From: Bog-532 sp963828445 | GTDB taxonomy: Bacteria; Actinomycetota; Actinomycetes; Streptosporangiales; Streptosporangiaceae | Length of the DNA: 64,000 nt | NCBI GenBank assembly: GCA_963828445.1 | Contig: CAWHFP010000001.1 | Coordinates: forward strand, 62,001-126,000 | Reading direction: 5' to 3' | In this document: positions 44,791-52,371 of the stretch, one piece after another | Layout: every line of letters starts with the position of its first letter | Numbering within the stretch: position 1 is the first letter of the stretch | The notes under the pieces: model-generated | What the model was told of the DNA's origin: nothing | The model's input: the letters and a program-made list of their open reading frames with translations, nothing else | Database searches by the model: none | Translations under genes and position numbers: made by a program

Positions 44791-45273
44791 ATGCAGATCC
44801 AGTCGCTGTACCAGGAGATCATCCTGGACCACTACCGCAACCCCCACCACAAGGGGCTGCGGGAGCCGTACGACGCCGAGGTGCACCACGTCAACCCGAC
44901 CTGCGGGGACGAGGTGACCCTGCGGGTCGCGCTCAAGGACGCCGACGACGGCCCGGTGGTGACCGACGTGTCGTATGACTCCCTGGGCTGCTCGATCAGC
45001 CAGGCCAGCGCGTCGATCATGGCCGACCTGGTGATCGGGAAGCCGGTCAGCGAGGCGATGGCGATTTCGCAGGAGTTCCTGGAGCTCATGCAGTCCAAGG
45101 GTGAATCAGAGCCGGACGAGAAGGTGCTGGAGGACGCGGTGGCCTTCGCCGGCGTGTCCAAGTACCCGGCCCGGATCAAGTGCGCCCTGCTCGGCTGGAT
45201 GGCCTGGAAGGACGCCACCAGCCGGGCCCTGACCGAGCCAACACAGCACGAGGAAGCAGGACAGGCATCATGA
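44791..45273 (+). CDS. sufU: SufU, zinc-dependent sulfurtransferase partner of SufS
   Basis: 160-aa IscU-like protein that receives persulfide sulfur from SufS. Three conserved cysteines: NPTCGDEVTLRV, LGCSISQASASIM and ARIKCALLGW, with the 18-20-residue insertion before the third Cys typical of SufU. ATG 44791 follows sufS by 56 nt. Stop overlaps sufT by 4 nt (ATGA). Confidence 0.97.
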   Translation: MQIQSLYQEIILDHYRNPHHKGLREPYDAEVHHVNPTCGDEVTLRVALKDADDGPVVTDVSYDSLGCSISQASASIMADLVIGKPVSEAMAISQEFLELMQSKGESEPDEKVLEDAVAFAGVSKYPARIKCALLGWMAWKDATSRALTEPTQHEEAGQAS

Positions 45274-45659
45274 CCGAGAACACCACCGCCCCCGCGGCCG
45301 AGGAGACTCCGGCCACCGAGGCGCCGGCCGAAGGCCCGCCGCTGGTCCAGAACCAGGAGAACGAGGACATCCTCGAGGCCCTGCGCGACGTGGTCGACCC
45401 CGAACTGGGCATCAACGTGGTCGACCTCGGCCTGGTCTACGGCGTGACCCTGGACGGTGAGCGCAACGTCTCCATCGACATGACGCTGACCAGCGCGGCC
45501 TGCCCGCTCACGGACGTGATCGAGGACCAGGCCCGCGAGGCCCTGGAAGGCGTGGTCAACGACTTCCGCATCAACTGGGTGTGGCTGCCGCCGTGGGGCC
45601 CGGAACACATCACCGACGACGGCCGCGAGCAGCTGCGCGCGCTCGGCTTCAATATTTGA
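45270..45659 (+). CDS. sufT: Fe-S assembly factor SufT (MIP18/DUF59 domain)
   Basis: 129 aa: an Ala/Pro/Glu-rich N-terminal ~30 residues, then a DUF59 domain (EALRDVVDPELGINVVDLGL, TLTSAACPLTDVIEDQ, WVWLPPWGPEHI). DUF59 proteins aid Fe-S cluster transfer or maturation. Last gene of the SUF operon; convergent with the next gene after 25 bp. Confidence 0.94.
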   Translation: MTENTTAPAAEETPATEAPAEGPPLVQNQENEDILEALRDVVDPELGINVVDLGLVYGVTLDGERNVSIDMTLTSAACPLTDVIEDQAREALEGVVNDFRINWVWLPPWGPEHITDDGREQLRALGFNI

Positions 45660-45684
45660 TCGAAGGTCTTGATCCGGGTTTCGG

Positions 45685-46455
45685 CTACGGCCTTCGGGTC
45701 CGCCAGCACCAGGTGACATAGGGCAGCGCGATGCCGGGCTGCCCGGCCAGCGCGGGGTCGCTCTCGAGCAGGTGCCGCACGTCGGCCAGCAGGGCCTCGC
45801 GCCGTTCGGGCGGCAGCAAGATGACGTAGCTGCGCGACGCGATCATGTCCACGACCTCGGTCACGCTGCTGTGGTGCACCCACTCCACCAGGTGCCGCTC
45901 GAGCGGGCCGAACGGCGGCCCCACCTGCGGGTTGTCGTTGTCGTTGCGGGCCCGCAGCTCGTCGGCCTGCTTCTTGCGGCCCTGCTCCTCGACGATCTGG
46001 TTGAGCCGGGACACCCAGGGCTCCCGCTCGTCCCGCTCGTTCCAGACCAGGCCCAGCGTGCCGCCGGGGCGCAGTACCCGGGCCACCTCGGGCGCGGCCC
46101 GCTCCGGGGTCACCCAGTGCCAGGCCTGCGCGGCCAGCACCGCGTCCACCGATCCGTCCGGCAGCGGGATGCGCTCGGCCGAGCCGTCCAGCACCGGGGT
46201 GTCCGGCAGCACGCGGCTCAGCTCGGCCCGCATGCCGTCCAGCGGCTCCACCGCCACCACGTCCAGGCCCCGGCCCACCAGCTCCCGGGTCAGCTTGCCG
46301 GTGCCCGCGCCCAGGTCGAGCACGCGCCGCGCGCCCGGCGGCAGCAGCCAGTCCAGCGCCTCGGGCGGATAGGGCGGGCGCCCCCGCTCATAGGTAGCGG
46401 CCGCGCCCCCGAACGACGTGGCGTGCGCGTCAAACGATGCCGAATCCCCAGTCAT
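45685..46455 (-). CDS. class I SAM-dependent methyltransferase
   Basis: 256-aa small-molecule-type methyltransferase: motif I RVLDLGAGTGKLTRELV, motif II VVAVEPLDGM and motif IV LAAQAWHWVTPERA. The YERGRPPYPPEALDWL start and HWV segment match a widespread actinobacterial group of unknown substrate. ATG 46455 has TAAGCT 6 nt upstream. Confidence 0.9.
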   Translation of the reverse strand: MTGDSASFDAHATSFGGAAATYERGRPPYPPEALDWLLPPGARRVLDLGAGTGKLTRELVGRGLDVVAVEPLDGMRAELSRVLPDTPVLDGSAERIPLPDGSVDAVLAAQAWHWVTPERAAPEVARVLRPGGTLGLVWNERDEREPWVSRLNQIVEEQGRKKQADELRARNDNDNPQVGPPFGPLERHLVEWVHHSSVTEVVDMIASRSYVILLPPERREALLADVRHLLESDPALAGQPGIALPYVTWCWRTRRP

Positions 46456-46461
46456 GGCACG

Positions 46462-46467
46462 AGCTTA
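46462..46467 (-). promoter_or_regulatory. -10 hexamer TAAGCT, leaderless-type promoter
   Basis: Minus-strand TAAGCT ends 6 nt before ATG 46455. It lies at the 3' end of the upstream gene. Confidence 0.45.
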
Positions 46468-47547
46468 ACTTCCGTCCGGAAAGCCCCCGCGGTGCAGGAC
46501 CATCGGAAAGTGCGGCAGGGTCCGCGGCGGCGGCGTGTCGGCCCGCCAGTTGTCCGGGTACGGCTCGAGGCCGGCCATGAGCGGGCTGTGCGCCGGGTCG
46601 TCCGGGCCACCCACCAGTGGCTCCAGGGCCGCCCGCAGCCCGGCCACGGCGCCGGCGCCGAACCGGGTCCCGAGCCGGTCGTCGAGCTGGCCCATCGCGT
46701 CGGTGAGAGCCCACTGGGCCTGCTGGCCCCGGTCGGTGAGCCGGGCCGCCTTGAACCGGCTCCCGGCGGCCGGCCCCACCACCGCCAGGTCGGCCCTGGT
46801 CACCAGGCCGAGGGCCATGGCCAGGGCCTCCTTCGACACCCCGGTCCGGGCCGGCAGGTCCTTGACCAGCACCCCTCCGGTGTCCAGGACCCTCAGCAGG
46901 TCGGCGTGGACCGCCATCGACAGCTTCGACCGCTGCTCGAACCCGGCCGTGATGCCGAGCAGGACCCGGGCCAGCAGGACGGCCAGCGGAAGGTCCGGCT
47001 CGGCCACTGGCTCCCGGGGCGCGAAGCCCGGCCGGGCGCTCCACAGCCCGTGGTGCAGGATCGGCATGCAGTCCGGCAGGTCCAGGTTGAGTTGCCCGGC
47101 CATCGTGGTCAGGGCGGCCCGCAGCCGGTTCACGCCGGCGGCGCCGAATCGGTCCCGCCAGCGGTCCTCGATCTCGGCTCCCAGCGGCCGCCACCCCTGC
47201 TGGGCCTGCTGCCCCCGGGCGGTGGGCCGGATGGTCAGGTCCTTCGGCTTGCGCTTGAGATCCGCGCCGGACGCGGACTCCAGCACCACGTAGCCCCAGC
47301 GCCGCATGCCGTCCAGGTTGGTGGGGGTCCGGGCCTGCTGTTCCAGCTCGCGGACGCTCAGCGGCTCGCCGGTCAGGTACTGCATGCAGTTCAGCCACAT
47401 GGCCATCGACACCAGCCACAGGCCCCGCAGCCCTGGGTCGCGGCCGCGGGTGGTCCGGTGCGGCATCCGGTGCTCGGCCTCGTTGTCGAACTCGATCGTG
47501 AACGCGACCAGCGCCTGCGACAGCAGCGTGGTGAGCGGCAGCGGCAC
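46465..47547 (-). CDS. uncharacterised protein with duplicated winged-helix-like halves
   Basis: 360 aa, cytosolic. Two halves resemble each other: ARGQQAQQGWRPLGAEIEDR with FGAAGVNRLRAAL in the first, DRGQQAQWALTDAMGQLDDR with FGAGAVAGLRAAL in the second. Each follows a MarR-like winged-helix segment (ELEQQARTPTNLDGMRRWGY; LPARTGVSKEALAMALGLV). So it looks like a fused MarR-type dimer in one chain. GTG 47547 begins 2 nt after the upstream methyltransferase stop, and the two genes form an operon. DNA binding is inferred, not known. Confidence 0.72.
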   Translation of the reverse strand: MPLPLTTLLSQALVAFTIEFDNEAEHRMPHRTTRGRDPGLRGLWLVSMAMWLNCMQYLTGEPLSVRELEQQARTPTNLDGMRRWGYVVLESASGADLKRKPKDLTIRPTARGQQAQQGWRPLGAEIEDRWRDRFGAAGVNRLRAALTTMAGQLNLDLPDCMPILHHGLWSARPGFAPREPVAEPDLPLAVLLARVLLGITAGFEQRSKLSMAVHADLLRVLDTGGVLVKDLPARTGVSKEALAMALGLVTRADLAVVGPAAGSRFKAARLTDRGQQAQWALTDAMGQLDDRLGTRFGAGAVAGLRAALEPLVGGPDDPAHSPLMAGLEPYPDNWRADTPPPRTLPHFPMVLHRGGFPDGS

Positions 47548-47549
47548 GG

Positions 47550-48245
47550 TCAGCCCGCCTGGCTCTGGCCGGTGATCTCGTACACGGTGGCCCGTTTGCT
47601 GGTCATGCCCTCCAGGGCGATGGTGACCGGGATCTCGTAGGTCGCCAGCGGCTCGAAGCCCGCGGTGCGCAGGAAGGCCCGGCCGGGGTCACCGACGAAC
47701 ACCCGGGCTCCGCCGGCCCGGGCCCGGTGCAGGAACGGCAGCATCCGGGCGGCCAGATCTTCCTCGTAGAAGGCGTCCGCGCACAGCACCACCGCGGCCC
47801 CGTCGGCGTCGCCGTCCAGCAGATCAGCCTGGACCGGCCGGACCCGGGCCCCGTTGGCGGCCGCGTTGACCGAGATGGCCTTGACCGCCAGCTCGTCCAC
47901 GTCCACGGCCAGCACCGGCCGGGCCCCGCAACGGGCCGCCGCGATGGCCACCAGCCCCGACCCGGAGGCCACGTCCAGCACCCGCTGCCCGGCCACCAGC
48001 TCCGGATGGTCCAGCAGGTAGCGGGCCAGCGCCTGCCCCCCGGCCCAGGCGAAGGCCCAGAACGGCGGGGGAAGCTCGCTCCCGGCGGTGGTGCTCTCCA
48101 CCTGCTCCCACACCGTGAACGGGTCCTCGGCCTGCTGGAGCCGGATCTCCGGCACGTACGGCACGCTGACCAGCCGCGTGGTCTCGGTGATCACCTTCCG
48201 CGGGGCGGTGCTGGCCCGCGAGCCTGCGGGCCGCCTGGTGGTCAT
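47550..48245 (-). CDS. class I methyltransferase (METTL20/ETFB-lysine type)
   Basis: 231 aa. WAFAWAGGQALARYLLDHPE, then motif I RVLDVASGSGLVAIAAARCGA, LAVDVDELAVKAISVNAAANG and the CADAFYEEDLAARML block match the nicotinamide N-methyltransferase-like/ETFB lysine methyltransferase group (YPR/Nnt1-like). Protein target not predictable. ATG 48245 has TAGGGT 6 nt upstream. Operon with the winged-helix protein gene. Confidence 0.85.
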   Translation of the reverse strand: MTTRRPAGSRASTAPRKVITETTRLVSVPYVPEIRLQQAEDPFTVWEQVESTTAGSELPPPFWAFAWAGGQALARYLLDHPELVAGQRVLDVASGSGLVAIAAARCGARPVLAVDVDELAVKAISVNAAANGARVRPVQADLLDGDADGAAVVLCADAFYEEDLAARMLPFLHRARAGGARVFVGDPGRAFLRTAGFEPLATYEIPVTIALEGMTSKRATVYEITGQSQAG

Positions 48246-48251
48246 GCCCGG

Positions 48252-48257
48252 ACCCTA
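48252..48257 (-). promoter_or_regulatory. -10 hexamer TAGGGT, leaderless-type promoter
   Basis: Minus-strand TAGGGT ends 6 nt before ATG 48245. Confidence 0.48.
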
Positions 48258-48280
48258 TCTCGGGCCGCAGACAGCCAGGG

Positions 48281-49171
48281 TCAGCCGTGCAGGTGGAACG
48301 GGGTGGCGTGCTCGGTGATCCAGCGGTCCATGTCGTCCAGCTCGTGCTCGCCGGGGAACGTCACGTCGATCGGGAAACCGGCCTTGGGCCCGGCCACCTC
48401 GGCCGCGTAGGCGATCGCGCTCAGCACCTCCTGCTGGGCGGGCTGGTCGGCCGGGTCGTCCAGGGTCACCGACAAGATGAGGCCCTCGCCCGCGCCCGGC
48501 ACCGACAGCCAGGCCCGCGACGCCTGCCGCACGGCCCGGATCGGGCGCAGCCCGGCCGAGACCTCGCGCAGCAGGCTCTCCGGCTCGGTCGGCGGCTGGC
48601 CCAGCCGGATCCGGACGTCGCCCACGGCCCACTCCGACGCGGCCAGGTAGGTGACGCCCTCGGGGTAGATGGGCACGCTGGCCTCGGCCCCCGGGTTGAG
48701 CGCGATGCCGACGCCCGGCGGCAGCCGCCGGGCCAGAGCGGACGCGGGCACCACCACGTGCGGCACCGACCGCCGCGAGCGCGGGTCCGCGGCCAGCGCT
48801 GGGTCCGGGACCGGCGCGGGCACGCGCTGGGTGGCCCAGCCACCGTACGGGCCGGGAGTCGGGGTCCACGATCGCTCGGCGCCGAAATCCGGCCCGGCCG
48901 GCCCGCCGGTGCCGGGCGGCTCCCGTCCCGCCGCGCCCCCGTGCCGGGTCAGCAACTCGGCCGAGGTGAACGCGGGCACGAACTCCGAGCCGAGGTAGAC
49001 CACGGTCGGCAGCTGCACCGCCGAGCCGTCGGTCACCGGGCCGCCGTCGTCGGGCAGCGGCAGCCACAGCCGTCCCCGGCTGAGCTCGTCCAGCAGGTCG
49101 CTGATCCGGTCGCCGTCCTTGATCGCGGCGGCCAGCGCCTGGGCCACCGCCTCGTCCTGCGTCGGGGTCAT
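48281..49171 (-). CDS. SseB-family protein
   Basis: 296 aa. The N-terminal SseB domain is recognisable by RGRLWLPLPDDGGPVTDGSA, YLGSEFVPAFTSAELL and, after a Pro-rich insertion, GVGIALNPGAEASVPIYPEGV. The C-terminal half matches the paired SseB C-domain. SseB was named from serine-sensitivity enhancement in E. coli; its biochemical role is unknown. AAAGGGGAGCG precedes ATG 49171. The 5' leader carries repeat B copy 2. Confidence 0.85.
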   Translation of the reverse strand: MTPTQDEAVAQALAAAIKDGDRISDLLDELSRGRLWLPLPDDGGPVTDGSAVQLPTVVYLGSEFVPAFTSAELLTRHGGAAGREPPGTGGPAGPDFGAERSWTPTPGPYGGWATQRVPAPVPDPALAADPRSRRSVPHVVVPASALARRLPPGVGIALNPGAEASVPIYPEGVTYLAASEWAVGDVRIRLGQPPTEPESLLREVSAGLRPIRAVRQASRAWLSVPGAGEGLILSVTLDDPADQPAQQEVLSAIAYAAEVAGPKAGFPIDVTFPGEHELDDMDRWITEHATPFHLHG

Positions 49172-49183
49172 CGCTCCCCTTTC

Positions 49184-49298
49184 TGCTCGCTCGCCTACAG
49201 GCCGCCTGAAGGCGGCGCCTTCCCTCGTCGCTCGGGCGCTCGTTCCTCGCTTCTCGCTCCTCAGTCCAGGCACCGCCGCGGCCTTCCGGCTCGCTCGG
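49184..49298 (-). repeat. interspersed repeat B, copy 2 (5' leader of sseB)
   Basis: Second copy of the element at 24674-24768, same orientation. Its hairpin GCCGCC-TGAA-GGCGGC (49201-49216) ends 30 bp from ATG 49171, almost the same distance as in the pgl leader (28 bp). Two short insertions (GGGCGCTCG-like and TTCTCGC) distinguish it from copy 1. Confidence 0.85.
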
Positions 49299-49399
49299 AT
49301 TCCAGATACGGATCGTAATGGGTTAAGGGCTCTCCGTAGTTGTGAACGGATGCACAAGCCGGCCGAATTAATTACGGAGGACCGGCCGGGGCGCTCCGG

Positions 49400-49405
49400 T
49401 AGAAT
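49400..49405 (+). promoter_or_regulatory. -10 hexamer TAGAAT upstream of ABC-F gene
   Basis: Strong -10 match ending 7 nt before GTG 49413, the first codon of a six-residue frame. The transcript would therefore start at or near that codon, about 100 nt before the ABC-F start. Confidence 0.55.
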
Positions 49406-49412
49406 CAGTGCC

Positions 49413-49433
49413 GTGTTCCCTCTGCTCACTTAA
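49413..49433 (+). CDS. possible six-residue leaderless uORF
   Basis: GTG 49413 to TAA 49433 would encode MFPLLT. It begins 7 nt after a strong -10 hexamer. Its only support is position: ABC-F genes are often controlled by short upstream frames, and a hairpin follows. It could be fortuitous. Confidence 0.35.
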   Translation: MFPLLT

Positions 49434-49442
49434 CCGGCTGGC

Positions 49443-49470
49443 CCGCGCCCATCTGAGCGGCGCGGACTTT
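49443..49470 (+). terminator. possible attenuator hairpin before ABC-F gene
   Basis: CCGCGCC (49443-49449) and GGCGCGG (49459-49465) form a 7-bp stem with a 9-nt loop, followed by ACTTTAAG. It lies 10 nt after the mini-uORF stop and 44 nt before the ABC-F start. Confidence 0.35.
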
Positions 49471-49513
49471 AAGCCCGTGGTCGTGTGTTGAACAGCAGGG
49501 GAGAGGTTCTGTC

Positions 49514-51112
49514 GTGATTGTGGCCCAAGGTATTGAACTGCGCGCGGGCGCGCGCCTGCTGCTGGACAACGCCAGCTTCCAGGTCGCGCCCGGTGACCGC
49601 GTGGGCCTGGTCGGACGCAACGGCGCGGGCAAGACCACGCTGCTGAAGGTGCTGGCCGCCGACGGTATGCCCGCGGCCGGGACGGTGCGCCGCGGCGGCG
49701 AGATCGGCTACCTGCCCCAGGACCCCCGCACCGGCGACCTGGAGACCACCGTGGTCGACCGGGTGCTGTCGTCCCGGGGCCTGGACGTGCTGCGCTCCCA
49801 GTTGCGCGAGGCCGAGACGCAGATGTCCGACCCCAACCGGAACCGGGCCGACGCCGCGATCCGCCGCTACGGGCGGCTGGAGGAGCGCATGTCGGTGCTG
49901 GGCGGCTACGCCGCCGAGGCCGAGGCGGCCTCGATCGCTTCCAGCCTGGGCCTGCCCGACCGGGTGCTGCACCAGCCGCTGGGCACGCTGTCCGGCGGCC
50001 AGCGGCGCCGGGTGGAACTGGCCCGGATCCTGTTCGGCGACTCCCAGACCCTGCTGCTGGACGAGCCCACCAACCACCTGGACGCCGACTCGATCACCTG
50101 GCTCCGCGACCACCTGAAGAGCCACCGCGGCGGCCTGATGGTCATCAGCCACGACGTCACCTTGCTCGAGGCCGTGGTCAACAAGGTCTTCTACCTGGAC
50201 GCCACCCGGTCCGAGCTGGACTACTACAACCTGGGCTGGTCGGCCTACCTCAAGCAGCGGGAAACCGACGAGCGGCGCCGCAAGCGCGAGCGGGCCAACG
50301 CCGAGCGCCAGGCGGCCGCGCTGTCGGCGCAGGCCGACAAGATGCGGGCCAAGGCGACCAAGGCCAAGGCCGCCCAGGGCATGCAGCGCCGGGCCGAGCG
50401 GCTGCTGTCCGGGCTGGCCGAGGAGCGGGCCGCGGACCGGGTGGCCAAGCTGCGCTTCCCGGTACCCGCCCCCTGCGGCCGCACCCCGCTGTCGGCCACC
50501 GGGCTGTCCAAGTCCTACGGCAGCCTGGAGGTGTTCGCGGACGTCGACATCGCCGTGGACCGGGGCAGCCGGGTGGTCATCCTCGGGCTCAACGGCGCGG
50601 GCAAGACCACGCTGCTGCGGCTGCTGTCCGGGATCGAGGCCCCCGACACCGGGGCCGTCAGCCCCGGCCACGGCCTGCGCCTCGGGTACTACGCCCAGGA
50701 ACACGAGACCCTGGACGTGGACCGGTCAGTGCTGGAGAACATGCGCACGGCCGCCCCCGGCCTCACCGAGTCCGAGCAGCGCACGGTGCTGGGCTCGTTC
50801 CTGTTCTCCGGCGACGACGCCAGCAAGCCCGCGGGTGTCCTGTCCGGCGGGGAGAAGACCCGGCTGGCCCTGGCCCTGCTGGTGGTGTCGGGGGCCAACG
50901 TGCTGTTGCTGGACGAGCCGACCAACAACCTCGACCCGGCCAGCCGGGCCGAGATCCTGGACGCGCTGCGGTCCTACTCCGGCGCCATCGTGCTGGTGAC
51001 CCACGACGAGGGGGCAGTTGAAGCCCTTTCGCCGGAAAGAGTCATTTTGCTGCCGGACGGGGTAGAGGACACCTGGAACGAAGATTTCGAGGATCTCGTA
51101 TCGCTTGCGTGA
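49514..51112 (+). CDS. ABC-F family ATPase
   Basis: 532-aa soluble protein with two ABC domains and no membrane helices; ABC-F proteins act on the ribosome (translation factors or target-protection resistance proteins). Domain 1: GRNGAGKTT, LSGGQRRRVELARIL, LLLDEPTNHLD. The linker is highly charged (RRRKRERANAERQAAALSAQ). Domain 2: GLNGAGKTT, LSGGEKTRLALALL, LLLDEPTNNLD. GTG 49514 has GGGGAGAGG about 8 nt upstream. The orthologue is widely kept in actinomycetes, so a housekeeping role is as likely as resistance. Confidence 0.93.
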   Translation: MIVAQGIELRAGARLLLDNASFQVAPGDRVGLVGRNGAGKTTLLKVLAADGMPAAGTVRRGGEIGYLPQDPRTGDLETTVVDRVLSSRGLDVLRSQLREAETQMSDPNRNRADAAIRRYGRLEERMSVLGGYAAEAEAASIASSLGLPDRVLHQPLGTLSGGQRRRVELARILFGDSQTLLLDEPTNHLDADSITWLRDHLKSHRGGLMVISHDVTLLEAVVNKVFYLDATRSELDYYNLGWSAYLKQRETDERRRKRERANAERQAAALSAQADKMRAKATKAKAAQGMQRRAERLLSGLAEERAADRVAKLRFPVPAPCGRTPLSATGLSKSYGSLEVFADVDIAVDRGSRVVILGLNGAGKTTLLRLLSGIEAPDTGAVSPGHGLRLGYYAQEHETLDVDRSVLENMRTAAPGLTESEQRTVLGSFLFSGDDASKPAGVLSGGEKTRLALALLVVSGANVLLLDEPTNNLDPASRAEILDALRSYSGAIVLVTHDEGAVEALSPERVILLPDGVEDTWNEDFEDLVSLA

Positions 51113-51248
51113 GTCTGTCGCAATCAGGGATTGCTGGCGGAAATAATGATCGTTTTACCTCAATGCGGGTAGCTATTCCGGCGGCAAAGCCTGATCATTG
51201 CGAGGGGCGATGTTACGCAGCGGTATCTCTACCTAACGGGAGGTAAAC

Positions 51249-51470
51249 GTGGCCGAGACGCTGAAGAAGGGCACCCGGGTCACGGGTGCGGACCGCTCCA
51301 AGCTGGCGGCTGACCTCAAGAGCAGGTACGACGCGGGCGAGAGCATCCGCTCGCTGGCCGCCTCCACCGGCCGTTCGTACGGTTTCGTGCACCGGATGCT
51401 CAGCGAGAACGGGGTCAAGCTGCGCGGCCGCGGCGGCGCCACCCGGGGTAAGCCGACCAGCAAGCGCTGA
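51249..51470 (+). CDS. small helix-turn-helix protein
   Basis: 73 aa, basic. A homeodomain-like/resolvase-type HTH reads LKSRYDAGESIRSLAASTGR then SYGFVHRMLSENGV, with basic ends (KGTRVTGADRSK; RGRGGATRGKPTSKR). This small conserved actinobacterial protein probably binds DNA. GGGAGG lies about 6 nt before GTG 51249. It sits alone between the ABC-F and crotonase genes. Confidence 0.88.
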   Translation: MAETLKKGTRVTGADRSKLAADLKSRYDAGESIRSLAASTGRSYGFVHRMLSENGVKLRGRGGATRGKPTSKR

Positions 51471-51511
51471 CCCGTGGTCTCCTTGAGGGACACCCCGGAG
51501 AGGAGACTGAC

Positions 51512-52294
51512 ATGGCCATCAGCCCCGGCGCGCCCGAGGGCGCCGGACTGAAGCTCGACGTGGACGGTGCGGTCGCCACCGTCACTCTGCAGCGGCCGGA
51601 ACGGCGTAACGCCATGACGCCGTCGCTGTGGCACGGGCTGGCCGCCATCGGCGATTCCCTGCCCCCCGACGTGCGGGTGGTCATCGTGCGGGGCGACGGA
51701 CCGTCCTTCTCGGCCGGCATCGATCTGCGCCTGTTCAGCGCCGACGGCATCGCGGGCGAAGAACTGGCCCGCCCCGGCCAGGACGGGTTCGAAGCGGCCA
51801 TCGCCGGCTACCAGGCCGGGTACCTGTGGCTGCGCCGCCCAGAGATCGTGTCGATCGCGGCCGTCCGCGGCCACGCCATCGGCGGCGGCTTCCAACTGGC
51901 CTTGGCCTGCGACCTGCGGGTGTGCGCCGACGACGCGGTGTTCTGTATGAAGGAACCGGCGCTGGGCCTGGTCCCCGACCTGACCGGCACCAAGCCGCTG
52001 GTCGACATCGTCGGCTTGCCCCGCGCCCTGGAGATCTGCCTCACGGCCCGGAACATCCCGGCCGCCGAGGCCCGCACGCTGGGCCTGGCCGAGCTGGTGG
52101 TGCCCGCCGCCGATCTGGACACCGCGGTGGCCGGCCTGGCCGCCGCGCTGTGCACCGCCGACCCCGACACCGCCCGCGCCACCAAGGAACTGCTGGCCGG
52201 CGCGTCCGGCCGGACCCTGGCCGAGCAGGCCGCAGCCGAGCGCCGTGTCCAGGCCGAACTGCAGGCCAAGCGGGGCAAGAACGGCAACTGGTAG
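51512..52294 (+). CDS. enoyl-CoA hydratase/isomerase family protein
   Basis: 260-aa crotonase-fold enzyme. Oxyanion-hole segments are FSAGIDLRLF and GHAIGGGFQLALACD. The two catalytic Glu of hydratases appear replaced: GGGFQLAL has Gln at the first, and EPALGLVPDLTGTKPL has Asp near the second. So hydratase activity is doubtful; isomerase or another CoA reaction is possible. GGAGAGGAG precedes ATG 51512. Confidence 0.87.
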   Translation: MAISPGAPEGAGLKLDVDGAVATVTLQRPERRNAMTPSLWHGLAAIGDSLPPDVRVVIVRGDGPSFSAGIDLRLFSADGIAGEELARPGQDGFEAAIAGYQAGYLWLRRPEIVSIAAVRGHAIGGGFQLALACDLRVCADDAVFCMKEPALGLVPDLTGTKPLVDIVGLPRALEICLTARNIPAAEARTLGLAELVVPAADLDTAVAGLAAALCTADPDTARATKELLAGASGRTLAEQAAAERRVQAELQAKRGKNGNW

Positions 52295-52371
52295 CGGTTC
52301 GCCCCGTTTAATTCGCTGGGGGCGGACGCCAAACGGGAAGCACCGCCCCCGTCCGGGAGGTTTCCTAACCC

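Larger units (their letters stand above)
49172..49513. other. 342-bp divergent region: repeat B, promoter, mini-uORF, hairpin
   Basis: No full-length gene. From left to right it holds repeat B copy 2 (49184-49298), an AT-richer stretch, a TAGAAT -10 (49400-49405), a seven-codon frame (49413-49433) and a GC hairpin followed by ACTTTAAG (49443-49470). The ribosome-binding site GGGGAGAGG of the ABC-F gene follows. Confidence 0.7.

Noticed and set aside
43468..45273. SufS-SufU fusion protein
   Set aside because: The fusion exists only because of a one-base shift; the intact C-terminal SufS sequence is in the adjacent frame and sufU has its own start.
45772..47640. 622-codon plus-strand frame opposite two minus-strand genes
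   Set aside because: It spans two real antisense genes and their boundary and has shadow composition.
49514..51112. Antibiotic resistance ABC-F determinant
   Set aside because: The gene sits in conserved core context without resistance or biosynthetic neighbours; sequence alone does not separate it from housekeeping ABC-F proteins.
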